Source of the DNA: Dysgonomonas sp. 25
GTDB lineage: Bacteria; Bacteroidota; Bacteroidia; Bacteroidales; Dysgonomonadaceae
Length of the DNA stretch: 64,000 nt
NCBI RefSeq assembly: GCF_010501075.1
Contig: NZ_QVMN01000001.1
Location: 124,001 to 188,000 of the forward strand
Reading direction: 5' to 3'
Shown here piece after piece: positions 43,151 through 54,493 of the stretch. The translations under genes were made by a program, and so were the position numbers. The first letter of the stretch is position 1. Each line of letters opens with the position of its first letter. The notes below the pieces were generated by a model. It made no database searches. It saw only the letters and a program-made list of their open reading frames with translations, and was not told where the DNA came from.

Positions 43151-46100
43151 TTACAAAGTGAAATTAACTCCAATCGTGAAAGTCCTTCCGTATGGTTCAC
43201 CTGTTTCAGCATCCCAGTTATTTTTCCAGTCCGGAGCAAAAACAGCAACATTGCGAATAGAACCAGTCAATCGCATGTCCTTGACAAGGAACCTACTAAG
43301 GAATTTCTGAGGAACATAGTAAGATAATGTTATATTATCCAGACGGATGAATGATCTGTTTACCCAGTTTGTTCCTTTATTATTCGATTTGATACGTGCA
43401 TAATCGTTTATCGGATTTTCCGGTGTCCAGCGTGGGTAGTCATAATTGCTTTCGCGTTCGGCCAACCAGTTGTTTGCTGCATCGTTAAAGGTATTATGTT
43501 GTCCCCATAATGAATATACCATGAATGAAAGCTCAAAATCATTATATATCCTGAAGTTGTTGCGAAGTGACCAACGGAAACGAGGCGTCTTGTACTTTTG
43601 GAAGCGTTTGTCTTTGTCTGTTAATAAGCCATCTCCATCTTGATCGACGTATTTGAAATCACCTGGTTGTAATCCATATTTGGCTGCTTCAGTTTCTTCT
43701 CCTATCTGCCATACTCCATCGCGCACATAGCCGTATATCTGATCCGGGTCGCGTCCTATAAACCAACTGTTTTTGGTGTCGTCGGCCTCTCGTTGTCCGA
43801 TGACGTTCCCGAACTCGTCGACGATGTCAATCTTGTCACCATACAATTTGGTTAGCTTACGTCTGTTCAGAGAGAAAGTACCGGTAGCATGCCATTCGAA
43901 ATTATCGATTTTCATAATTTTTGCATTCAATGAAATCTCAATTCCTTTATTATCGATTTTACCCAAGTTTGCTTCAATATTTTGGTAACCTGAAACTCTT
44001 GGTAGTTCGCGTGTTACCAACAGGTCATTTGTTTCCTTCTTGTAAATATCAATCGAACCTCCAAGAATATCATGGAATATGGAAAAATCGAGACCTAAGT
44101 TATACGATTCGGTATTTTCCCATTTCAGGCTATAGTTTGCCATTTTTTTTACATATAATTGAGAGATCAGTTCTATGTTTCCGTTTGTATCGATAATAGG
44201 AGTCAGTCCGGAAGTCAAGTCGGCTAATGCGGCATATGAGCCGATATCACTGTTACCGTTTTCTCCCCACGAGAAACGTAATTTACCATACGTCATCCAA
44301 GGAGCAAGTTTTTCTCCGAATTTTTCACCCGTGAAAACCCAACCTAAGGCTACAGCCGGGAATGTTGCATGCGGATTATCTTTTCCGAAAGCCGAATACC
44401 CGTCGCGGCGAACGGAAGTTGTGAGCATATACTTGTTCATGTAAGAATAGAACAAGCGTCCCATTAATGCATCACGCGTGTTGTATGTATCGTTGCTGTA
44501 AGCTTTTGGTATTGTTCCGGCTCCCATGTGGTGATAACCTAATTGGTCGTTCGGCCTGAATTGGCTGGTACGGGATTCTGTTCTCCAGAATTGATTTTTC
44601 TCGGCGTTTATCAATCCTGTGAATTCTACATTGTGTTTCTTGTCAAATTCCATCTTCCAGCGGAATACGTTGTCTACTTGCCAGTTGCTCCATTTTTCGT
44701 GTGTTCTTTCGGCATCAGCCTCTTTTCGTCCGATATGTTCAGTCGAGTTGTGGTTGAAGAACTCTTTCCATCTGAGGTGTGGCGTAAAGTTCACTTGATA
44801 TTCGAACCCATATGGCAAATTCAGCCTTCCGAACATCGTTCCATTGAGAGTGGTTATTTTTTCTTTCCTGTCGGTGTACAGATTGTCGTAGAACGGGTTC
44901 TTTGACGCTGTATCACCAGTAGGATAAAGCTGATATGGGTCGCCGTCGATGCCTATCGTATTGGCTGCGTATGGCGACAATCTTCTTGCTTGTCCCCAAT
45001 CGGCAGTAAGATAGCCTTCATTTCTCATGGCGAAGTTCATGTTCATTCCTATTGTAATATACTTATTGATATTAGACTCCAGGTTTAAGCGGCTTGTCAA
45101 TCTTGTGAAACGGTCGCCTACATAAAGGCTTTCTCTGTCTTGCCAGCCTACCGACCAATAATAAGAACCCTGTTCATTCCGGTTCGAAATACTTGCCGAA
45201 TAGTCTTGTTGTACTCCTGTGTGGAATACCTGATTTTCCCAATTAGTTGTTTTTCCGGCTAAAAAGTTTTCTTGTTCCGGAGTTGAAAAATCAAGTCGGG
45301 TTACCCATGCCAAAAGTAGTTCTTCTTCTGTTACTGATGGCACAGGTGTTCCCTGGTTGTAGTTGTACCAATCTAATTGGCTTACACCATCCAGTTTTCG
45401 CGGATCGGTATACATTTGCGGGAACCGTTGTTTATCGGCATCCGATTGCGAGCCGTTCTTTAAATCCTGACGCATTTTTATATAACCTTCAGGACTAAGC
45501 ACTTTTCGTTGGTCTGCCATTGTAACCCATCCCATGCTGGCATTGAAGTTTACAACAGGCTTTCCTGTGTTTTTCCCTTTTTGAGTCATAATCACAATAA
45601 CACCATATCCGGATTTTGCCCCGTATACGGCAGCCGAACTGGCATCTTTGAGTACGTCTACCGAAGCGATATCATTCGGGTTCAAGTCGCTCAGGTCACC
45701 ATCATAAATCACTCCATCCACAACAATCAGGGGTTCGCCACCGTCTTTTAGTGTCCCTTTTCCTCTAATCATGAGGCTGGATGCACCTTTTGCTTTTCCA
45801 TCGACACCGATGTTAAGCCCGGCAACGTTTGCTCTCAAAAGATCCTGCACCGAACGCGGAGCTTCTGTCTGCAATTTATCTGTTCGCAGAGATGAAATTG
45901 CTCCTGTCAGATCGCGTTTTTTGGCTGTACCGTATCCGATAACAACTACTTCGTCGAGGCTCAATTCATTCTCTTCCAATACAACTCTGTATTCAGATGT
46001 GTTTCCGATAGTTATCTCTTGTGTTCGGTATCCGAGATAAGAAACAGTAAATACACCTTTAGTAGGGACTTCCAATTCGAATCTTCCGTCCAGATCAGTC

Positions 46101-46270
46101 ATGACGCCTGTCGATGTACCTTTTACGGCAACAGTAGCGCCAATCACAGGCTCTTCTTTTTCGTCCAATACTATACCCGAAATGCTTTTTGTTACGGTTT
46201 GAGCATTTACAGATAAGCATAGGAAACTGCATAGCAGCAATAGGGATAAATGTTTTAATTTAATACTCAT
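43151..46270 (-). CDS. SusC/RagA-family TonB-dependent outer-membrane transporter
   Basis: This 1039-aa protein has a signal peptide (MSIKLKHLSLLLLCSFLCLSVNAQ), a CarboxypepD_reg-like domain (SGIVLDEKEEPVIGATVAVKG), the SusC-type TonB box region (SLDEVVVIGYGTAKKRDLTGAISS), the plug (APRSVQDLLRANVAGLNI ... GEPLIVVDG) and a 22-strand barrel ending TIGVNFTL. I use the ATG at 46270; the longer frame starts with TTG. It imports the oligosaccharide captured by SusD with TonB energy. It is 75 bp after the hexuronate MFS gene and shows no separate -7 element that convinces me. Confidence 0.95.
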   Translation of the reverse strand: MSIKLKHLSLLLLCSFLCLSVNAQTVTKSISGIVLDEKEEPVIGATVAVKGTSTGVMTDLDGRFELEVPTKGVFTVSYLGYRTQEITIGNTSEYRVVLEENELSLDEVVVIGYGTAKKRDLTGAISSLRTDKLQTEAPRSVQDLLRANVAGLNIGVDGKAKGASSLMIRGKGTLKDGGEPLIVVDGVIYDGDLSDLNPNDIASVDVLKDASSAAVYGAKSGYGVIVIMTQKGKNTGKPVVNFNASMGWVTMADQRKVLSPEGYIKMRQDLKNGSQSDADKQRFPQMYTDPRKLDGVSQLDWYNYNQGTPVPSVTEEELLLAWVTRLDFSTPEQENFLAGKTTNWENQVFHTGVQQDYSASISNRNEQGSYYWSVGWQDRESLYVGDRFTRLTSRLNLESNINKYITIGMNMNFAMRNEGYLTADWGQARRLSPYAANTIGIDGDPYQLYPTGDTASKNPFYDNLYTDRKEKITTLNGTMFGRLNLPYGFEYQVNFTPHLRWKEFFNHNSTEHIGRKEADAERTHEKWSNWQVDNVFRWKMEFDKKHNVEFTGLINAEKNQFWRTESRTSQFRPNDQLGYHHMGAGTIPKAYSNDTYNTRDALMGRLFYSYMNKYMLTTSVRRDGYSAFGKDNPHATFPAVALGWVFTGEKFGEKLAPWMTYGKLRFSWGENGNSDIGSYAALADLTSGLTPIIDTNGNIELISQLYVKKMANYSLKWENTESYNLGLDFSIFHDILGGSIDIYKKETNDLLVTRELPRVSGYQNIEANLGKIDNKGIEISLNAKIMKIDNFEWHATGTFSLNRRKLTKLYGDKIDIVDEFGNVIGQREADDTKNSWFIGRDPDQIYGYVRDGVWQIGEETEAAKYGLQPGDFKYVDQDGDGLLTDKDKRFQKYKTPRFRWSLRNNFRIYNDFELSFMVYSLWGQHNTFNDAANNWLAERESNYDYPRWTPENPINDYARIKSNNKGTNWVNRSFIRLDNITLSYYVPQKFLSRFLVKDMRLTGSIRNVAVFAPDWKNNWDAETGEPYGRTFTIGVNFTL

Positions 46271-46345
46271 AATCAAATAGATTAAGGTTAATAATACTTA
46301 TTTTACTCATTAGGGACTGGTGATTTGTCTCAGTTAATTATATAT

Positions 46346-47770
46346 TTATAAATCGTCGATAGGTTTGAATGCCGGTACCAGAAATCTCATTATCAGCCAG
46401 CCTACTATATAGGCCAATGCGCAGAATGTGAATACAATACTGTACCCGGTCGATTTAGTACCCCATTCCACAAAGCTGTAATCGAAAAGCATTCCGCTAC
46501 CTTTTTGCAGGAAGAAGGAGCCGAGTCCTCCGGCCATTCCGCCGATACCCGTAATGGTTGCAATCGCTTTTTTTGGGAACATGTCGCCTACAGTAGAAAA
46601 GATATTGGCTGACCACGCCTGATGTGCCGAGCCTCCGATACCGATAAGTATTATTGGTATCCAATAGCCGCTCTCTCCCAAAATAGCGAGGTGTCCGAGT
46701 GGTTGTGCCAATAATATCAGTATAGGGAATAAGGCTATGATGAGCATTGCCTTCATCCGTCCGGCGTAAGGATTCATTCCTTTGTTGATGAAATAGGTCG
46801 GAAACTTTCCTCCGAATACCGACCCGAATACGGTAATGGTATAGAGAATACCTATTGGTAGTGCCATATCGGTTGTTTCCATCCCATATTCGGCGCCCAA
46901 GTAAGCAGGCGTCCAGAAGAGGAAAAACCACCATACACCGTCGGTCATAAACTTACCGAGTGCAAATGCCCATGTCTGTCGGTATTTGAAACACTTGATA
47001 AAAGGGACTTTCTCTTCTTTCTTTGTTGGTTCTTCTTCCTCATAGTCCTGATTGATGTAGGCCCGTTCGGCATCATTCATTTTGTTGTTCTTTTCCGGCG
47101 ATTTATATAGCAATAGCCAAAAGAACAGCCAGATAAACCCGGTTGCGCCCACAATGATAAAGGCCATCTCCCATCCCCATGCCGCAGCAATGAAAGGAAC
47201 GGTAAGAGGTGCAAGTATTGCCCCGATATTACATCCCGAGTTGAATATACCGGTAGCGAAAGCCCGGTCTCGCTTAGGAAAGTAATCGGCTGTCGCTTTG
47301 ATGGCTGCGGGGAAGTTTCCTGCCTCGCCAAAGGCAAGAAAAGAGCGTGCTATGACGAACATCAGGATACTTGTTCCGGCTATCGAAGCTATCAATGTGG
47401 CATCAGTCGTGTTCCGCATCGTTTCGGTGTCGGAGATTCCAAGTATACTCTCCGTGAAAGTTCCGCACAGGGCATGAAGGCAGGCAGCAAAAGACCATAC
47501 AGCAATAGCGATGGCGTATCCTTTTTTTGTGCCGAGTTTATCGATAAAGCGTCCGGCAAACAACAGGGATATGGCATATGCCAATGAGAAGATGGAAGTT
47601 ATCGTTCCATAATCGCTGTCGGTCCAATGGAAGTCTTTTTCCAATATTGGTTGTAACAATGACAATACTTGCCGGTCGAGGTAGTTGATGGTAGTAGCGA
47701 AGAACAATAAGGCACATATCGTCCAGCGGTAGTTCGTCATTTTCTCAATTACATTCTTTGATGTTTTCAT
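46346..47770 (-). CDS. Hexuronate MFS transporter (ExuT-like, ACS family)
   Basis: This 474-aa inner-membrane protein starts like ExuT/GarP (YRWTICALLFFATTINYLDRQVLSLL), has motif A-type (GRFIDKLGTKKGY) and the long 'GEAGNFPAAIKATADYFPKRDRAFATGIFNSGCNIGA' region in pieces typical of the anion:cation symporter group. It would carry D-glucuronate (proton symport) across the inner membrane. It sits between KDPG aldolase (21 bp) and susC, linking outer-membrane import with the cytosolic uronate pathway. Confidence 0.92.
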   Translation of the reverse strand: MKTSKNVIEKMTNYRWTICALLFFATTINYLDRQVLSLLQPILEKDFHWTDSDYGTITSIFSLAYAISLLFAGRFIDKLGTKKGYAIAIAVWSFAACLHALCGTFTESILGISDTETMRNTTDATLIASIAGTSILMFVIARSFLAFGEAGNFPAAIKATADYFPKRDRAFATGIFNSGCNIGAILAPLTVPFIAAAWGWEMAFIIVGATGFIWLFFWLLLYKSPEKNNKMNDAERAYINQDYEEEEPTKKEEKVPFIKCFKYRQTWAFALGKFMTDGVWWFFLFWTPAYLGAEYGMETTDMALPIGILYTITVFGSVFGGKFPTYFINKGMNPYAGRMKAMLIIALFPILILLAQPLGHLAILGESGYWIPIILIGIGGSAHQAWSANIFSTVGDMFPKKAIATITGIGGMAGGLGSFFLQKGSGMLFDYSFVEWGTKSTGYSIVFTFCALAYIVGWLIMRFLVPAFKPIDDL

Positions 47771-47791
47771 GGATTATTTCAGGCTTTTTAT

Positions 47792-48460
47792 TTATTCTCT
47801 TGCCTTTTCTACTATGGCAAGCGTTGTTTGGCACAATTGCGTTATTTTATCCCATTCCTTCGCCGCTATTACTTCTTTCGGGAAAAGGTTCGAGCCCATT
47901 CCCACACACATAACCCCCGCTTTGAACCAGCTTTGCAGGTTTTCGCTCGTCGGGGATACACCTCCCGTTACCATCAGATTCGACCAAGGCATAGGTGCTT
48001 TGATGCTTTTCACGAATTGAGGTCCGACTACATCACCGGGGAATATTTTGATGATGTCGGCGCCTAATTCCTGTGCATAACCCACTTCGGTAGCCGTGGC
48101 ACAGCCGGGGATATAAGGTATCAGCCGGCGGTTGCAGACCTTGAATATATCGGGATTCAAAAGAGGGCCTACTATAAAATTGGCTCCCATTTGCAGGTAC
48201 AAAGAAGCTGTACCTGCATCGAGAATAGATCCCACACCTAATACCATTTGTGGGCATTCCCGGGAGCTCCATTTGATTAATTCACTAAATACTTCGTGTG
48301 CAAAATCACCGCGATTTGTAAATTCGAATACTCTTATTCCTCCATCATAACAGGCTTTTACGACTTGCTTTGCTACTTCGATGTCGCTGTGATAGAATAC
48401 TGGTACGATCGCTGTTTGAGCGATTGCCTGGTATGTATGTATTTTACTGAACTTAGCCAT
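47792..48460 (-). CDS. KDPG / 4-hydroxy-2-oxoglutarate aldolase
   Basis: This 222-aa class I aldolase splits 2-keto-3-deoxy-6-phosphogluconate into pyruvate and glyceraldehyde-3-phosphate. [17 protein letters not shown] covers the active-site Glu region, [11 protein letters not shown] follows, and [13 protein letters not shown] plus '[14 protein letters not shown]' include the phosphate-binding and Lys segments; the Schiff-base lysine is expected in the '[23 protein letters not shown]' region. It is the last step of the glucuronate route encoded by its upstream neighbours, and starts 25 nt after kdgK. Confidence 0.92.
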   Translation of the reverse strand: MAKFSKIHTYQAIAQTAIVPVFYHSDIEVAKQVVKACYDGGIRVFEFTNRGDFAHEVFSELIKWSSRECPQMVLGVGSILDAGTASLYLQMGANFIVGPLLNPDIFKVCNRRLIPYIPGCATATEVGYAQELGADIIKIFPGDVVGPQFVKSIKAPMPWSNLMVTGGVSPTSENLQSWFKAGVMCVGMGSNLFPKEVIAAKEWDKITQLCQTTLAIVEKARE

Positions 48461-48485
48461 ATCGTATGTTTTAATTTGTTATTAT

Positions 48486-49523
48486 TTAGCGCGATACACG
48501 TCCCGAGCCGTCTCCTTTCATCAGATTTTCGACTTCGGAGACGGTCGCCAGATTGAAATCGCCATAGATTGTATGCTTCAGGCAAGAGGCAGCCACAGCA
48601 AATTCCAACGCTTTCTGGTCGTCCTGCGGATAGGTGAGTAAGCCATAGATAAGTCCGCCCATAAAGGAATCGCCACCGCCTACACGGTCTACGATGTGTG
48701 TGATGTCATAGCGTTTCGATTGGTATAGCTTGTCCGAATACAAGCATCCGCCCCAAGTGTTGTGATTGGCATTGATAGAGCCGCGAAGGGTGATAATCAC
48801 TTTCTTCGCTCTGGGGAATCGCTTCATCAGTTGCGTACATACGGATTCGAATTCGGCTGCATCGACTTCTCCGCCTGTATGCGCTACATCGAAACCTTCG
48901 GGTTTGATACCGAATACTTTTTCGGCATCTTCTTCATTTCCTAAGATGATATCGCACCCTTCGACTAATGCAGGCATTATATCGGATGCTGTCTTGCCGT
49001 ATCTCCAGAGGTTTTTGCGATAATTCAGGTCTGTGGAGACGGTTACACCCATTTCGTTGGCTACCTTAATAGCTTCGAGGCAGGCATCGGCAGCGCCTTG
49101 CGATAGGGCAGGGGTGATGCCTGTCCAATGGAACCATCCGGCATCGCGGAAGATTTCTTTCCAGTCTATCATACCCGGTTTAATCTCGGCTATGGCAGAA
49201 TTGGCACGGTCGTAAACCACTTTCGAGGCACGGGCGACAGCTCCTGTTTCGAGGAAGTAAATGCCTACGCGCTCGCCACCCCTGATGATGCGGCTTGTGC
49301 TTACGTTATATTTTCTCAGTTCGGCGATACACCAATCGGCAATATCGTTCTGAGGCAGCCGGGTGACAAATTCGGTCGGCATACCGTAATTGGCAAGCGA
49401 TACGGCCACATTCGCCTCGCCGCCGCCAAAGGTTGCATTCAGTGTATTGGATTGGACGAAACGCTGATAGCCCGGTGTTGCCAGCCGTAGCATGATTTCG
49501 CCGAAGGTTACTATTTTTTTCAT
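48486..49523 (-). CDS. kdgK: 2-dehydro-3-deoxygluconokinase KdgK
   Basis: This 345-aa PfkB-family kinase phosphorylates KDG to KDPG. It opens with VTFGEIMLRLATPGYQRF, has the substrate-side 'GGGEANVAVSLANYG' and the C-terminal PfkB signature around 'DRVGGGDSFMGGLIYGLL', where Asp of GGGDSF is the catalytic base. The DLNYRKNLW segment is typical of KDG kinases. It starts 6 nt after uxaC stops and is 25 nt ahead of the aldolase. Confidence 0.92.
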   Translation of the reverse strand: MKKIVTFGEIMLRLATPGYQRFVQSNTLNATFGGGEANVAVSLANYGMPTEFVTRLPQNDIADWCIAELRKYNVSTSRIIRGGERVGIYFLETGAVARASKVVYDRANSAIAEIKPGMIDWKEIFRDAGWFHWTGITPALSQGAADACLEAIKVANEMGVTVSTDLNYRKNLWRYGKTASDIMPALVEGCDIILGNEEDAEKVFGIKPEGFDVAHTGGEVDAAEFESVCTQLMKRFPRAKKVIITLRGSINANHNTWGGCLYSDKLYQSKRYDITHIVDRVGGGDSFMGGLIYGLLTYPQDDQKALEFAVAASCLKHTIYGDFNLATVSEVENLMKGDGSGRVSR

Positions 49524-49529
49524 GGATGA

Positions 49530-50936
<1,407 letters not shown>

Positions 50937-50942
50937 AGTATG

Positions 50943-52118
50943 CTATTTTTTGTATAGTGTTTTTGCTATTCCAAGTTCCAATCCCCGCAGTTCGGCCAGT
51001 CCGCGCAAGCGTCCGATACACGAATATCCCGGATTTGTTTTTTTGTGCAAATCGTCAATCATCTGATGTCCGTGGTCGGGGCGGAAGGGGATGGTTATTC
51101 CGCGTCGCTGCTGCAATTCGAGCAGGTTTTTCATAACGTTGTACATATCCACATCACCCTCTAAATGGTTGGCTTCGTAGAAGTTTCCTTCCTCGTCGCG
51201 CTTTGTCGAGCGCAGGTGTACGAAGTTTATCCTGTCGCCCAGCCGGGTAACCATTCCGGCGAGGTCGTTGTCGGCTCTTACGCCGAATGAGCCTGTACAA
51301 AAACAAAGTCCGTTGGATTCGTTCGGTACGGCTTCTACCAATCTGACGAAATCCCGCTCGGTGCTTAATATGCGAGGCAATCCCAATATAGGGTAGGGTG
51401 GATCATCGGCATGGATAACCAGTTTTACTCCCGCTTCGTCGGCAACAGGCGCAATCTCTTTCAGGAAGAGGATTAAATTCCGACGTAATTGTTCTTCGTC
51501 TATATCTTTGTAGCGGTCTAATTGTGCCTGAAACTCTTCGAGTGTAAAGCTCTCCTCTGCGCCCGGTAAACCGGCTATCATATTGCGTGTGAGGGTTTCT
51601 ATATCTTCGGCAGTCATAGCTTCATAGCGGCTTTTAGCCTTTGCTATTTCAGCAGCTGTATATTCCTTTTCTACACCCGGACGTTTCAGTATAAATAGGT
51701 CGAAAGCTACGAATGCAGCCCGCTCGAAACGCAGAGCTTTGGAGCCATCGGGCATTGTATAGGCAAGGTCTGTACGCGTCCAGTCGAGCACAGGCATAAA
51801 GTTGTAGGTAATAATCTTTATACCGCACTGCGACAGGTTTCGGATACTCTCTTTGTAATTTTCGATATATTCCGCATAATTGCCTTCGCGTGTCTTGATA
51901 TACTCGTGTACAGGCACGCTTTCCACAACCGACCATTTCAGTCCGGCTGCTTCTATGATGCTTTTGCGTTGTTGTATCTCCTCTATAGTCCATACGTCCC
52001 CATTCTTTATCTGGTGCAGCGCTGTGACTATACCTGTCGCGCCTGCCTGCCTGATATCAGAAAGGGAAACCGGGTCATTCGGCCCATACCATCGCCATGT
52101 TTGTTCACTTAGTATCAT
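50943..52118 (-). CDS. uxuA: Mannonate dehydratase UxuA
   Basis: This 391-aa TIM-barrel enzyme removes water from D-mannonate to give KDG. It shows [15 protein letters not shown], the metal-ligand segments '[18 protein letters not shown]' and '[13 protein letters not shown]', and '[15 protein letters not shown]'. I use the ATG at 52118; the longer frame passes through the operator at 52135-52148 and the -7 site at 52158. It begins the second transcription unit of the locus, with two LacI-type palindromes in the 154-bp gap before it. Confidence 0.96.
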   Translation of the reverse strand: MILSEQTWRWYGPNDPVSLSDIRQAGATGIVTALHQIKNGDVWTIEEIQQRKSIIEAAGLKWSVVESVPVHEYIKTREGNYAEYIENYKESIRNLSQCGIKIITYNFMPVLDWTRTDLAYTMPDGSKALRFERAAFVAFDLFILKRPGVEKEYTAAEIAKAKSRYEAMTAEDIETLTRNMIAGLPGAEESFTLEEFQAQLDRYKDIDEEQLRRNLILFLKEIAPVADEAGVKLVIHADDPPYPILGLPRILSTERDFVRLVEAVPNESNGLCFCTGSFGVRADNDLAGMVTRLGDRINFVHLRSTKRDEEGNFYEANHLEGDVDMYNVMKNLLELQQRRGITIPFRPDHGHQMIDDLHKKTNPGYSCIGRLRGLAELRGLELGIAKTLYKK

Positions 52119-52134
52119 CTTATATTTTATATTA

Positions 52135-52148
52135 TGTGTGCGCACACA
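52135..52148. promoter_or_regulatory. LacI-type operator O1 at the uxuA transcription start
   Basis: TGTGTGCGCACACA is a perfect 14-bp palindrome with the central CG pair typical of LacI/GalR-family sites. It lies just downstream of the -7 element at 52158-52165, where binding would block initiation. Confidence 0.8.
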
Positions 52149-52157
52149 AATGATGTG

Positions 52158-52165
52158 CAAAAATA
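52158..52165 (-). promoter_or_regulatory. -7 element for uxuA
   Basis: Minus-strand TATTTTTG (TAnnTTTG) 40 nt before the uxuA ATG. A TTTG-like TTTTTTTG lies about 23 nt further upstream, somewhat far for the -33 element. Confidence 0.55.
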
Positions 52166-52234
52166 TTATCCCAATTATTTTTAAGACCTCAAAAAAATTA
52201 ATATATGATAAACCGAATTATCTTTTTATTAATA

Positions 52235-52246
52235 TGTGCGCGCACA
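52235..52246. promoter_or_regulatory. LacI-type operator O2 upstream of uxuA
   Basis: TGTGCGCGCACA is a 12-bp palindrome; the flanking ACA extends the right half to match O1. Its centre is 99 bp from O1's centre, so the two could be bridged by one repressor tetramer. Confidence 0.75.
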
Positions 52247-52272
52247 CAATTTTAAATAATATTACCTGTTAT

Positions 52273-53088
52273 TCAAATTGAGAATGCATTGAAACCTCCA
52301 TCTACTTCAATGATAGAGCCATTTACAAAAGAGGATGCATCACTTGCTAAGTAATGGATTATTCCCAATAGTTCATCCGCCTCGCCAAAACGATGGAAAG
52401 GCGTATGAGCCAATATCGATTGGGCGCGTTCGCTATACGAACCGTCGCTGTTCAGCATCAGATCGTGATTCTGGGTAGTGATAAAGAAGCCTGGAGCGAT
52501 AGCGTTCACCCTGAACTGGTCACCGAACTTGCCCGATAATTCACCAGCCATGTATTGGGTGAAATTGGCAACAGCCGCTTTGGCTATACCATATCCCATC
52601 ACACGGGTAAGTGGGCGGAACGATGACATGGATGCTATATTGATTATATTTCCTTTTCCGTTATCGACCATGCTTTTGGCAAAGGTCAGGGATGGCAATA
52701 TCGTACCGAAAAGGTTAAGGTCTATGACCTTCCTCAAATCCTCGACATTGACATCGAATATCGTTTTATCAGCCGGAATGGTTGCTCCCGGCATATTTCC
52801 TCCGGCAGCATTGATAAGGATGTCTATCTTTCCATATAGCTCTAATATAGCGGTATTGCAACGTTCTAAGTCTTCTTTGCTCATCACATTGCACGAGAAG
52901 AACGAAGCCTCTCCGCCTGTGGATTTGATGGTATTGGCCAGTAAGTCGCCTTTTTCCCTCGACCGTCCCAATATAGCTATGTAAGCCCCTTCGGAAGCCA
53001 GATACTTGGCTATGTTGGAGCCTAATATACCATATCCTCCTGTGATGACGACAACCTTTCCCTCTATTCTAAATAGCTCATTCTTCAT
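52273..53088 (-). CDS. SDR-family fructuronate (mannonate) oxidoreductase
   Basis: This 271-aa short-chain dehydrogenase has the cofactor loop TGGYGILGSN, NAAGG, the catalytic Ser in IASMSS and YGIAK (YxxxK). The C-terminal 'GSIIEVDGGFNAF' is typical. In Bacillus, the uronate reductase UxuB (YjmF) is an SDR protein instead of the long-chain E. coli UxuB; its position between lacI and uxuA makes D-fructuronate to D-mannonate the obvious role here, since the locus has no other candidate for that step. It starts 3 nt after the lacI stop, so it shares the lacI promoter. Confidence 0.88.
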   Translation of the reverse strand: MKNELFRIEGKVVVITGGYGILGSNIAKYLASEGAYIAILGRSREKGDLLANTIKSTGGEASFFSCNVMSKEDLERCNTAILELYGKIDILINAAGGNMPGATIPADKTIFDVNVEDLRKVIDLNLFGTILPSLTFAKSMVDNGKGNIINIASMSSFRPLTRVMGYGIAKAAVANFTQYMAGELSGKFGDQFRVNAIAPGFFITTQNHDLMLNSDGSYSERAQSILAHTPFHRFGEADELLGIIHYLASDASSFVNGSIIEVDGGFNAFSI

Positions 53089-53091
53089 CGG

Positions 53092-54174
53092 TTATGATTT
53101 ATGGTTGTTATAGTAATCTACATTCTCTTTTATCAGTATATCTATAGGCATATAGTTGTCCTTGGATATAGTCTCGTTGAACAGCCTGTAATTGCCGAGC
53201 GCCATAAGGGCGTTATAACCTTGCTCGCCGGGGCGCTGGGATAGGAGATAGGTGATTTTCCCTTCCTTCAAAGGTTCGGTATTACTGTCTATCGCATCAT
53301 GGCCAATCAGCTTCACTTTCTTGCACAGTGCCGGATCTACCATTTCTAATAGCTTGACAAGCTCGTACGTCCGCGAGTTGAGAACAATTCCTCCGATTTG
53401 AAGCATCTCGTTTTGCTCGCGTAGAAACGCTTCGAGGCGGGTAACACTTTCTTCTGCATTGTCGGGATCTAACTCTAAGTGGTAAACCTTGTTCTTATAC
53501 CCGTTCTCCTGCATGTACTGCATGAATCCCGTCTCACGGGCTTTCATCTGTACCGATATTTCGCTGTATGTCAGTTTTATGTGAGCAAAGAAGATGGAGG
53601 CATCGTGCCCAATCTCGTTCAAGAGCAACTTGGCGGCAACCTGTCCGCTGGCAGACGAGTCTCCCCCGAAGTAGGCATAGTTGTTCTGCCCCGATATATT
53701 GGAGTCGATGTATATATAAGGTATTTCGCCTGCATCCAAAGTCTGGGACAACTCGATAACGTGTTCTCCCATCAGGGTGGCGATGATGATGCCGTCGAAG
53801 TCCTTCTTTAGTAGCTCTTTGGAAGTGTCTATAAAGGATTGTTTGTCGTGCTGGTCGAAGTAGAAGTACCTGATATTGATATTGAACTTGCTAAGCTCGT
53901 CCAGCCCCCTGTTGATGCCTTCGCGGACTAACTCCCAGTAACTGCCCGGGGTGAAGGTCGGTATAATAGCGGCAAAGGTATATTTCTTCTTCGAGGCGAG
54001 GACACGGGCAACCATATTGGGCTTATATCCAATCTCTTTCAATACTTTCTCTACCCGTATGCGCTTATTTTCGGACACATGCCCCCTGTTATGCAAGACG
54101 CGATCGACCGTTCCGACTGACACTTCTGCCATCCGGGCGATATCGATAATCCGTACATTTGTTTTAGGTGTCAT
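53092..54174 (-). CDS. LacI-family transcriptional regulator of the glucuronate locus
   Basis: This 360-aa regulator has an N-terminal helix-turn-helix (VRIIDIARMAEVSVGTVDRVL, then HNRGHVSENKR) and hinge, then a periplasmic-binding-protein-like sensor domain. I start it at ATG 54174; the longer frame would run through the operator at 54193-54206. The sensor's ligand is not known; a glucuronate-pathway intermediate is likely. Operators lie upstream of itself and of uxuA, so it is probably an autoregulated local repressor. The SDR gene follows 3 nt after its stop. Confidence 0.93.
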   Translation of the reverse strand: MTPKTNVRIIDIARMAEVSVGTVDRVLHNRGHVSENKRIRVEKVLKEIGYKPNMVARVLASKKKYTFAAIIPTFTPGSYWELVREGINRGLDELSKFNINIRYFYFDQHDKQSFIDTSKELLKKDFDGIIIATLMGEHVIELSQTLDAGEIPYIYIDSNISGQNNYAYFGGDSSASGQVAAKLLLNEIGHDASIFFAHIKLTYSEISVQMKARETGFMQYMQENGYKNKVYHLELDPDNAEESVTRLEAFLREQNEMLQIGGIVLNSRTYELVKLLEMVDPALCKKVKLIGHDAIDSNTEPLKEGKITYLLSQRPGEQGYNALMALGNYRLFNETISKDNYMPIDILIKENVDYYNNHKS

Positions 54175-54192
54175 GTCTGGTAAATTAGGCTC

Positions 54193-54206
54193 TGTGTGCG
54201 CACACA
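54193..54206. promoter_or_regulatory. LacI-type operator O3 upstream of lacI
   Basis: TGTGTGCGCACACA, identical to O1, 18 nt before the lacI ATG and downstream of its -7 elements. This is the arrangement expected for autorepression. Confidence 0.8.
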
Positions 54207-54219
54207 ATTCGGCGCAAAA

Positions 54220-54241
54220 CAAAATTATTTGTACAAATATA
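54220..54241 (-). promoter_or_regulatory. Candidate -7 elements for lacI
   Basis: Two minus-strand TAnnTTTG matches are present: TAATTTTG (54220-54227) and TATATTTG (54234-54241). Either puts the start site near O3. Upstream to 54461, the gap between lacI and the dGTPase gene shows nothing else I can name. Confidence 0.55.
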
Positions 54242-54461
54242 ACATATTTTTGAATAAAAAAAATTAATAAGCTGAAATTTCAAAAAATTATACAAAAAAG
54301 CACAGAATAGTTTTGTATACGAATTTACGAAATAAGGGAAAGAGCGGGTAGGTCTTCAGTGCGTAGATAATTCTTGCCTTATCCGGTATTTAAATTTAAC
54401 ACAATACTTCTTCTGAAAAGACAATCAGATGGCAATATTTTCAAATATACCTGATTCTTTG

Positions 54462-54469
54462 TACTTTTG
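54462..54469 (+). promoter_or_regulatory. -7 element for dgt
   Basis: TACTTTTG (TAnnTTTG) 24 nt before the ATG at 54494. It overlaps the TTG at 54467 that starts the longest frame, which rules that start out. Confidence 0.6.
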
Positions 54470-54493
54470 ACGTTTCATGAAATATATCGACTT

